A DNA stretch of 64,000 nt. It comes from Dryomyza anilis (taxonomy: Eukaryota; Arthropoda; Insecta; Diptera; Dryomyzidae). Numbering within the stretch: the first letter of the stretch is position 1; each line of letters opens with the position of its first letter. The notes under the pieces were generated by a model. It worked only from the letters and a program-made list of their open reading frames with translations. It searched no databases and had not been told where the DNA came from. The translations under genes were made by a program, and so were the position numbers. The DNA is taken from NCBI GenBank assembly GCA_951804985.1, contig OX638131.1:82548638-82612637 (forward strand), given 5' to 3'. Positions 56,212-64,000 of the stretch are shown here, piece by piece.

Positions 56212-56299
56212 CGTACACTAAAAGTGAAAGGGTATATTCAGTTTTGTACTCCGTTTGTAACACCCAGAAGGAAGCATCTCCAGTATGGAAAAGTATATA

Positions 56300-56551
56300 T
56301 CGTCGTTGTAGAACGAAAAGTAACCAAATACTTTTTCAAAATGCCAAATATTTATTTACAAAATTCTTAATACATCAATTTTTAATAGATGATTTCATTT
56401 TTTTTATCGCATGATAAGAAAATGTAAATCTATCAATTGATATTTCAACTTTAAAAATGCATCAATTACTTTTTATAATATTAATCAAAAAACTGTAAAT
56501 TTAAGTTTTTCCTAAAAATGTATTTGGTGACTTTTCGTTCTACAACGACGA
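56300..56551. mobile_element. MITE-1, complete copy
   Basis: TCGTCGTTGTAGAACGAAAA and its inverse bound 252 bp inserted in the AGTATATATATTC core of the DINE copy. The bracketing TATA bases suggest a TA target duplication, as for Tc1/mariner-mobilised MITEs. Confidence 0.88.
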
Positions 56552-56875
56552 TATATTCTTGATCAGCATGACCTCCTGAGTGGATGTAGCGATGTCCGAC
56601 TATCTGTTGAAATCCCTACTACTTAAAAATTGAAGAGTTAGATGACTGAAATTCATAATTTACATTACTTAAATACCTAGGCTGTATATGCGAGATCGAT
56701 CCATTGTGATCTGACCATTTATATTCAAATACCTCATATAAAATTTACATCTACATATCAATATTACTGTATACGTGCTTAGGTAACCTTTTTTGGTCAA
56801 ATATATATTGACTTCATGCTCAAATACATGAAAAAAATGTTTTCCCGCGAAACGATTGTGGTTCTTAAAAAAAAC

Positions 56876-57601
56876 CAGTTGGGAAGGTTAGATCACATGG
56901 GAAATTTTATAGTAGGTGTAATTATGATAGTTCGGATTATCAAAATTATAGTCGGTCTAAGCCGACTATAAATACCCTACACATATGTGTGGTTACCATT
57001 CAAAGTGATATATTAGTCACCAGGGTATACGAATCCTGAAAATAACTACACACATTCAATCGCTGAAGAATTTCCATTCATTTGATACCCATATTTACAT
57101 ATGGGTAGGTGTACCGAATATCGATTTCTTTTTTGGTGAACCACAAGTCTTTTCGCCGGAAAACATTATTATCATGTATTTGAGCATGATGTCAATACAT
57201 ATTTGACCAAAAAAGTTTACCTAAGCACGTATACAGTAAAATTGATCTGTATATGTAAATTTTATATGAGGTATTTGAACATAAGTGGTCGGATCATAGG
57301 TCACAATGGACCGATCTCGCCAATTTTTTCGCACATACAGCGTAGGTATATTAGTAATCTAAGTTATAAGTTTCATTTATCTAGCTCTTCAATTTTAAAA
57401 GTCTTAGGGATTTCAACAGACAGACAGACAGACAGACAGACGGACAGACAGACGGACAGACGGACATCGCTAAATCGACTCAGGAGGTCATGCTGATCAA
57501 TAATATATATACTTTTCCATACCGGAGATGCTTCCTTCTGGGTGTTACAAACGGCGTACCAAACTGAATATACCCTTTCACTCTTAGTGTAGGGTATAAA
57601 A
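56876..57601 (+). mobile_element. DINE-1-like element, family B, complete copy
   Basis: From CCAGTTGGGAAGGTTAGATC to CTCTTAGTGTAGGGTATAAA, closely similar to 24257-24996. It is inserted in the A-run of the opposite-strand copy (…CTTAAAAAAA | AATCGAAAT…) without a target duplication, as expected for Helitron/Helentron insertion. (CAGA)n at 57417-57465. Confidence 0.9.
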
Positions 57602-57618
57602 ATCGAAATACACCTACC

Positions 57619-58229
57619 CATAGATGCCAACCTAAAATATCTCAAAAAATCGCTTTTCCCACAGCAAAAAATAAAAAATTCCTCGTGAGACTTTTTCAGA
57701 AATAAAATTCCTTAGCAATACAAAATTGCACATAAAATCCCACAGGCATTAAAAATCCCTCAAAAAAATCGCACATATATAAAAAAATAAAGTTTAAAAT
57801 AGTGATTTAATAAGAAAAAGTTCGTAAACATCATTAATATGAAACATCTCAAATAAATATTCATCACATATTTTGTTACAAACTAAAAGGAACCTTAATT
57901 TCATTTGAGGTCGTATTTGACATCTATTGTTTTGTCTGAATGTCTGTATTTGTATCAAATAATTAAAAATTTTGAAATTCATCGCAATAATAAATTGTAT
58001 TGCATACTAATTAGTTTTTAGTGGTTTTTTGGGATCAAAAGCCAAACATTTAAGAAATATAATATACAAAATGCGTCAAAAAATATACGCCAAATAATAA
58101 AAAAAACGAGTGCGAAAAAAAATCCTCCATGAATTGAAAAATCCCTTAAAAAATCTCGAGGGAAATCCCTAATCCCTCAGCAATTAAAAATCCCTCAAAG
58201 GGATTTATCCCACAAAGTTGGCATATATG
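57619..58229. mobile_element. 611 bp element with 8-bp target duplication
   Basis: The termini CATAGATGCCAAC and (inverted) CATATATGCCAAC are flanked by CACCTACC on both sides (57611-57618, 58230-58237). The interior repeats AAAAATCCCT/CTCAAAAAATCG phrases near both ends. Non-coding. An 8-bp duplication suggests hAT or P superfamily mobilisation. Confidence 0.85.
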
Positions 58230-58678
58230 CACCTACCCATTTGTAAATATGGGTATCAAATGAATTGAAATTCTTCAGCGATTGAAAGTTTGTAGTTATT
58301 TTCAGAATTCGTATACCCTGCTGACCTAAGACTTAAGCTTATTTTTGGTTCAACTTTAATTTAAATTGAAACGGAAACACATTTTTACATATTTTCGCAT
58401 GTAGAAATAAATCAGGTAATTTAATGAAATAATTTGTCAATTCTAATTTGTTTATCGGTAGCTAAACTGGATTGAAGATAATACTTTGCAATTTTTCTGA
58501 GCTAAATACCGAATTAACACAACACAAATTTTCTCAAATGTTTTTTCCCAAAGGGACTTCAAATATTTACTGATCAGGTCATAAAAGATACATTTTGTAA
58601 ATTAAATGTTTATATAAAATAGAAAAATGTACTTACATTTTTAATAAACAGCAGATTAAACACAATTTTGCCGAAAAT

Positions 58679-58797
58679 TTAAAAACCGGTTAAACCGAGT
58701 CAAAAAAAATGGTTTTCGGATTGTGCAAAAAAACGGTTTCGGTTTCTAGAAAAAAAACCAAACTGCCAGTTTGTGAAACCGGTTTTTGACATCCCTA
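58679..58797. mobile_element. CGGTTT-rich hAT-like terminal fragment
   Basis: AAAAACCGGTTAAACCGAGT, AAACGGTTTCGGTTTC and GAAACCGGTTTTTGACATCC resemble the subterminal repeats of the 21732 family and end in a CATCCCTA-type terminus. The other end is not seen. The bases 58327-58678 show nothing else. Confidence 0.45.
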
Positions 58798-59743
58798 ATA
58801 TATAGTAAAAAATAAATTTTATATATTAAATTTTTTTGGTAATAATTTTTTTTTATACTTTCAAAAATTCGTTGAAATTCTTCATTTTGCATTCAGTTAA
58901 ATAACTGTTTTCCTTGGTTGATTTCATGAAAAAAAATGTTCTAGCGTTAGGGTCTATTTGAAACACCCAATGATATACGGGGTGTTTTCAAAAATTACTT
59001 AAGAAAAAATGATACATCCGTATATTTAATTATAACATCTACAATTTATAGCACAGATCAAAAATATTACAATCATTTTACAGAAATGAACCAAGGAATC
59101 AGTCTCTCTTGTAGCCGCGGTAGCTCAGTGGTTAGTGCGTTGGACTGCGAGCCGAAAGGTCCCCGGTTCATGCCTGGACTGGGGCTAACAACATCTTTTC
59201 ATAGAAACATTTTCTATACCGCGCTACCTCTCGGCAGTAAATGGCAAACCTACGAGAGTAAAACATTGCCTATGAAAAGCTCTCACCCGCCGTTCGGATT
59301 CGGCAATAAACTGTAGGTCCCACCACTTTGAGTACAAATATAACACGCACAGCTCAAAATGGTGAGAGAGCTCGGCCTAAGTTCTCATAGAACTGTAGTG
59401 CCAAACAAGGTGTATTTAACAAGGTGAGGAAAGTGTGAAAACTTCTCTCTTTTTGTTATTATTAAAAAATTATTTTTTTTGTCATTCGTTTTTTGAATTT
59501 CCTCGTTGAGGTCGATAAATATTTATTAAAAAATAAAATTGTCAAAAGTGAATTCGCAACGGACTAATCAGCAAAAAATAATGCCGCAATCGTCTTGTTC
59601 TATTGTGGATAAAAGAAAATTATTTATTTTTCCACGTTCGCAGTGATCCCCAGAAGCGAAAGCTATGGAGCGAATCTTGTGGAATGTTATTAAAAAAACT
59701 ATTCGCTAATTTGCGAAAAACATTTTACGAATTGTGACTGCAA

Positions 59744-59810
59744 TGCAATGTTTACTCTCGTAGGTTTGCCATTGATTGTCGAGCTAACCAGACGAGCCAC
59801 CGACGCTAGG
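59744..59810 (-). mobile_element. tRNA-derived SINE (family 1), small fragment E
   Basis: AATGTTTACTCTCGTAGGTT and GCTAACCAGACGAGC correspond to inner pieces of the SINE with the middle deleted; the variant ACCAGACGAGC is shared with copy F (63421-63520). Confidence 0.6.
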
Positions 59811-59812
59811 CA

Positions 59813-60645
59813 ACATATAAGATAGAATAATGCCATATACCCTAATAGAAATTTGCCCGATGCGCCATCGGGAAATGATCGGGTTTTCGTTGAGTGTGCC
59901 CTATTAGAGAAAATATAATCATTGCCTTTGCATGCCCTTATTATGCTTACCATGGCAGGGTTTACATTATCTAAACAGTCAATGTTCCCGATCATAGCTA
60001 GATTATTTGTTCCTCATAACGAAATTAGCATCAGGCAATGATCGAGATTAATGAGACAAACCCTATCACTTTATGATCACTACTACATTTAAAACTTGTA
60101 ATTTTCTGAATTTGTAAAGTTTTGGTTATATAGGAGGCCCCGACACTATGTCCAAGCATGCCCATATTTATACTTTGTTTCCATTTGTATAACTGTACTA
60201 TTAAGAGGTCAGGAGTTATAGCATTTTTCATGTTATGGATATATGGGAGAAGCACGCCCTTTTGTCCAATCTCTCCCAAATTTGTTAAAAAGATAAACAA
60301 TCACAATATACATCAAAGTTTTAAGGACCTATATAAATGCAGGTGCTTACCCTAGTAGAAATTTTGGTAGGGACATGATCATAAAGTGATAGGGTTTGTC
60401 TCATTAATCTCGATCATTGCCTGATGCTAATTTCGTTATGAGGAACAAATAATCTAGCTATGATCGGGAACATTGACTGTTTAGATAATGTAAACCCTGC
60501 CATGGTAAGCATAATAAGGGCATGCAAAGGCAATGATTATATTTTCTCTAAAAGGGCACACTCAACGAAAACCCGATCATTTCCCGATGGCGCATCGGGC
60601 AAATTTCTATTAGGGTATATGGCATTATTCTATATGCGTAACATT
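59813..60645. repeat. Inverted repeat with ~270 bp arms
   Basis: The left arm 59813-60080 (AATAATGCCATATACCCTAA ... ACTTTATGATCA) and right arm about 60378-60645 (TGATCATAAAGTGATAGGG ... GGGTATATGGCATTATT) are almost exact reverse complements. The ~290 bp spacer contains GGAGGCCCCGACACTATGTC and AGCACGCCCTTTTGTCCAA, similar in style to the 29141 module. Near identity of the arms indicates recent formation or gene conversion. Confidence 0.9.
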
Positions 60646-61198
60646 TAACATATTAATCGTCATGCGGGCGTGATGGGATAAAAGCGCTTTGTACCTCCCA
60701 CACAAGCTCTCTTTTTATATATCCACTGTTTACATTTAGTAAATCTTTGCACCGGCGTAGATGTGCACGGCTCCAGCTAGTATATTTTAAAATGCACTTT
60801 GGTCATAGCTCTACTAATGTGGAACCCACTTAGCCGAGAACAAGGTGCAAGGGCGCTGAAGAGCTATTGAACTGACGCGTTTTTATGGTGTCCTTCGTCG
60901 ACTACATCCAGTCGTTGTACACTCCACTTTTGTATTGAACTAATCTTGAAGATAATTTAAATTATTCTTTCAAATGGCATGAAACAAAAAATAAATTAAT
61001 TTAATTATAAACTGATTGACGTTATTATACAGAAAATTTCAATAAAAACAAAAATCGCACTGACTTTTGTGTACAGAACAATATTTCAAATTTGAAATAT
61101 GTGTACAGAATTACGCTCAAATTTTTTGTCTCTCCAAATTTTCCTCACCTTCCTTAATACACCTTGGTGCCAAACTATTATTATTATTATCAGTCTCT

Positions 61199-63024
61199 GA
61201 AATATGTGCACCCCAAAGCGGACCACCCTGTATTTAACCCAGCTTACCTCATAAATAAAAAAATATATAATTTTGTTTTTCGTAAATAAATATAGTGTTT
61301 TTGCAACAAACGCCTACTGCCTCCTATACAGTTATTTTTTCTATTAAAGTATTTCCAGTTATGTTCAAACCTTTTAGAGATTAGCTTGGAATCTACATCC
61401 TAAGGTACCATTAATAATCAAGTTAAATATTACAATAGTAATTTTATCAAAACATAGCAACTTGGAAGTTTTCGTATGACATAATCTTGCAAAACATAAT
61501 CCAAATTTTTGTCTGATGATAGTTCGGCGAATAGTTCGGACCTTATTGTTCTGCCTTCATCGAAGTTTTCAATATTGTGTACCATATAAAATTTATTGTT
61601 GCACACTTCTTCAACACATCAACAACTGAACGAACATTCAACTATTTTTCTTTTTCGCACAATGTGCGATGGTTCTTTTCTTAGTCTGTTTGGATATATA
61701 AAATTCAATACTCCAGCAGTCGCCGTTTTTCCTGCTTCTTTATAATAATATGTGACGTTATAAATTCATTTCATATTATTATTTTTAATAATAATTAAAA
61801 CTACATAAAACATACGTCTTTTTCTCCAGGAAAAATTTAAATTATTTGCGCAAAAATATTTTTGAAGTTGTACATTTTTAATTTTAACGACTAAATCGTA
61901 TATCTCCCGCGGACAACGAATGCGATTAAACTTAACTTTTAACTGAGTGACAAACATTTTCTGATCATTCATAACGACAACGTTTGCTTTAAATTTTGAT
62001 TATGCACGGATCGTTCAGTGTTTTTAGATTTTTAATATTACAATGAACACAATTGCACTTATCTTGTAATCAAGAGATTCTCCTACTTGTGCATTCTACG
62101 AATTCGTTTTATAAATCAAATTATTATTATTATTATTATTAAATATGTTGAGATTTGTTTTGATTATTTTATTACATTATATCCAACTATTAAAAATGCG
62201 TGATACGTGATACCGATTTTAGTCGTAGGTGACTGAAAACGAAACGAACGACGAATGTTCAGAAAAATTCATCATTTGTGTTTAGTAAATGTGTAAAAAA
62301 ATTTCATATTTTTCTACACTCGTCATCTAATTTTAAATTTATATTGAGTAGTCTTTATATTTTCTTTCGTTATTTAGAATTAAACCCAGATCCTTGTTTA
62401 TTTAATTAGCATTGAATAATTTTAAAACATATGTACTTTAAAATTAATAAACTTACTAATAATTGAAATTCACAAAATTGTTCAGAAATGGGCCTAATAC
62501 CAAAAATATTTACCTTCTGTGGTCACCTTCCGTTTCGCCATTATGTAACACACATGGCAATGTGCTGTCTTTTCTTGGTCCGATCGAATTTGTAGTACTC
62601 GTTGTTGACACCCGAGAAAACATGGCAGCGACTAAAGCGGAAAGTCCAATAGGCTCAATACAGAGTTACTGCGCTCTGACAGCGACAACGCTGCTGCTGT
62701 AGCCTTCGTTACTGGTTTGTTGATGCAGTCGCATATGGTTAAAGTTCTTCTCAATTAACAAGCGACATCGATATGTACAATAACCTCTACCAAACTCTAT
62801 AAAGAAAGCGCATCAAATCATAATTTCGTAATTATTCACACGTGTCTTACCTTTATTACGATGATGCTACAGAAGCATTAATTCTCCTTAACTTTTCAAA
62901 TTTAATAATATATTTCTGACTTTTCAATTTATTTTGTTTGTATATTTTGTTAGACATACATACATCGCGTAGAGTTGGCTTGTCCTTGCGGTAACAACAC
63001 TAAACCAAATATTGGCCGTCCAAG
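61199..63024. other. Gene-less stretch with a small microsatellite
   Basis: (ATT)n near 62122-62142. The region 62520-62760 is less A+T-rich, with a 79-codon frame (62463-62702) that I do not recognise. Nothing else. Confidence 0.45.
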
Positions 63025-63567
63025 CTCAGAAAAAAAAATTCATCAATATGATGAATTAATTCATAAATATTATGAAACTTTTCACCAACTACCAGAATCA
63101 TCATATTGATACCACTGTTCATTAAATGACATATTGATGAATACATTCATTATATATATGAAATTATTCGTACCATCGAACATAATAGTTAAGAACGAAA
63201 TATTCAATAATATGAATTTGAAACGTCATATTGATGAATTTTTTCATGATATTTATGAATATAATATATTTTACTAATTTTTCAAAAAAAAAAAAGTTTA
63301 TGTTAAATAATTCGAAAAAAAAACGTTGCTGTAAAAATTGTATTTAAAAAATAAAGAAAATAAAATTGTCAAAAAAAAAGAAAAACTTTTTTCAAACATA
63401 TTTTTTTTAAATATATTTTAGTTTGGCGCTACAGTCCTGTATATAACTTCGGCCGAGCACGCACCAGCGACTTTTCGCTCGTAGTCTAACGCACTAACTA
63501 GACGAGCTACTTACGCTACATAAATTATAAAATATTTTACTAATTTATGCATGTCGAGCAAGCATTA
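63025..63567. mobile_element. MITE-2, second copy, interrupted and cut short
   Basis: CTCAGAAAAAAAAATTCATC then TGATACCACTGTTCATTAAA and GAATACATTCATTATATATA match 40344-40560. After SINE copy F (63421-63520) it resumes with ACTAATTTATGCATGTCGAG as at 40790-40815. It ends where the next element begins at 63571. Confidence 0.8.
63421..63520 (-). mobile_element. tRNA-derived SINE (family 1), internally deleted copy F
   Basis: GTTTGGCGCTACAGTCCTGT (3' end region) is joined directly to a head variant, GCTCGTAGTCTAACGCACTA + ACTAGACGAGC. The ~190 bp middle is gone. Confidence 0.8.
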
Positions 63568-63570
63568 TAT

Positions 63571-64000
63571 ACACGTCCAGCAGAATCTGTCAAATTTACC
63601 ATAAATATGTTATAATACCAACATATGAACATGTTTAAAGATTTTGAATAAAAATGAATACAAAAAACAATATATCATTTTTTATTTTTATTTTAATTTT
63701 TATTATATTTTAATTTTTATTTTATTTTCAGTATTTCTTTCCAAAAATATTTAGATATGTTTTTAGGCAAACATACTACTTTTAGAACTGAAACAACTGA
63801 TATGTTTCTCTGAAAACATATTTATATTCAGGTCGTTCCAAATCATGTTATATTTTAAATATATTTATGTTTCGGTTCAAATATTTATTTTGTTTGGATG
63901 TGGTAATTATTATGTTTCTATTAGAACATATACCATTTAAGGGGCAATATCAAAATGTTTCTTTGATATCATAATTTAAATTAGAGCTCATTATAACACT
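63571..64000 (-). mobile_element. Interspersed repeat (relative of 35306-36544), cut by window edge
   Basis: GTCCAGCAGAATCTGTCAAA at the left and GGGGCAATATCAAAATGTTT / GAGCTCATTATAACACT at the right are the reverse of the two ends of 35306-36544. The interior (~1 kb there) is shorter here. Confidence 0.7.

Larger units (their letters stand above)
56212..58326 (-). mobile_element. DINE-1-like family B copy broken by three insertions
   Basis: Minus-strand family B sequence is present in four pieces: 56212-56299, 56552-56875, 57602-57618 and 58230-58326. They read continuously once the MITE-1 (56300-56551), a plus-strand family B copy (56876-57601) and the 611 bp element (57619-58229) are lifted out. 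The head end beyond 58326 is missing. Confidence 0.88.
59406..61166. mobile_element. 1.76 kb element with 27-bp TIRs and 8-bp duplication
   Basis: CAAGGTGTATTTAACAAGGT and (inverted) CAAGGTGTATTAAGGAAGGT begin TIRs matching at 24 of 27 positions. GTGCCAAA is duplicated on both sides (59398-59405, 61167-61174), inside the SINE. No transposase is readable. hAT or P superfamily is likely from the 8-bp duplication. It carries a SINE fragment (59744-59810, minus), a nested inverted repeat and, at 60750-60785, an inverted TAGCTGG-type end like that at 27190. Confidence 0.9.
59108..61188 (+). mobile_element. tRNA-derived SINE (family 1), copy D, interrupted
   Basis: Head GCCGCGGTAGCTCAGTGGTT starts at about 59114. 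The A-box is TAGCTCAGTGG (59121-59131) and the B-box GGTTCATGCC (59165-59174), correctly spaced for a tRNA promoter read by RNA polymerase III. The body runs to GTGCCAAA (59405). After the 59406-61166 insertion, the repeated GTGCCAAAC and a (TAT)n tail complete it. ATCAGTCTCT duplications flank the whole (59098-59107, 61189-61198). Confidence 0.93.

Noticed and set aside
55972..56370. 132-codon frame as a gene
   Set aside because: Its last ~50 codons are DINE and MITE sequence and the first part has no recognised motif.
59114..59178. A functional tRNA gene
   Set aside because: A- and B-boxes are good but the acceptor, D and anticodon stems do not pair properly, and the sequence continues into a repeated body with a (TAT)n tail; it is a SINE head.

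Overview
The window looks like gene-poor, repeat-dense nuclear DNA from a higher fly (Brachycera, possibly a calyptrate such as a blow fly or house fly). The reasons are strong A+T richness, no bacterial-type gene packing, and many short A+T-rich interspersed elements. The commonest repeats share the CAGA/GTCT microsatellite, the 'TTGATCAGCATGAC' core and the 'TATACCCT...AGGGTATA' ends that I associate with Drosophila DINE-1/INE-1 (Helentron-derived) elements. The organism is inferred, not shown. I found no intact host gene. All recognisable coding sequence is decayed transposon: a Ty3/gypsy integrase tail, three Tc1/mariner-superfamily transposases and a LINE reverse transcriptase tail.

Left third (1-20 kb): a spaced TGTAACGCCCGTCACA motif; tRNA-derived SINE copies; an internally deleted gypsy element (3113-4192) bracketed by a ~270-316 bp duplication of its own flank; DINE-like elements; a mariner-like pseudogene (6977-7621); several long inverted-repeat elements at 9.6-15 kb; and a DINE copy (15733-20065) split by a 3.6 kb hAT-like element that carries a solo LTR and another TIR element.

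Middle (20-46 kb): an unrecognised coding-like stretch (20484-20917); an (AAATAAAG)n array; a 2.4 kb hAT-like element (21732-24128) with a 394 bp G+C-rich palindrome; a ~1.5 kb 15-bp minisatellite with a 285 bp higher-order period; an inverted-repeat element holding two DINE copies; a nearly complete Tc1-like element (38685-40274); and a 1.36 kb element with 31-bp TIRs (44280-45639).

Right third (46-64 kb): a hammerhead-ribozyme-like core (46398-46430); a 5'-truncated LINE inside a mariner-like element (46952-48331); small MITEs; a stack of nested insertions around two opposed DINE copies (56212-58326); and a SINE (59108-61188) split by a 1.76 kb element with an 8-bp target duplication that itself contains a ~270 bp-arm inverted repeat.

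The parts do not form a pathway. What the sequence records is an insertion history: at least five elements have 8-bp target duplications, one LINE has a 15-bp duplication, and two SINEs have 10-12 bp duplications, so relative ages can be read from the nesting.
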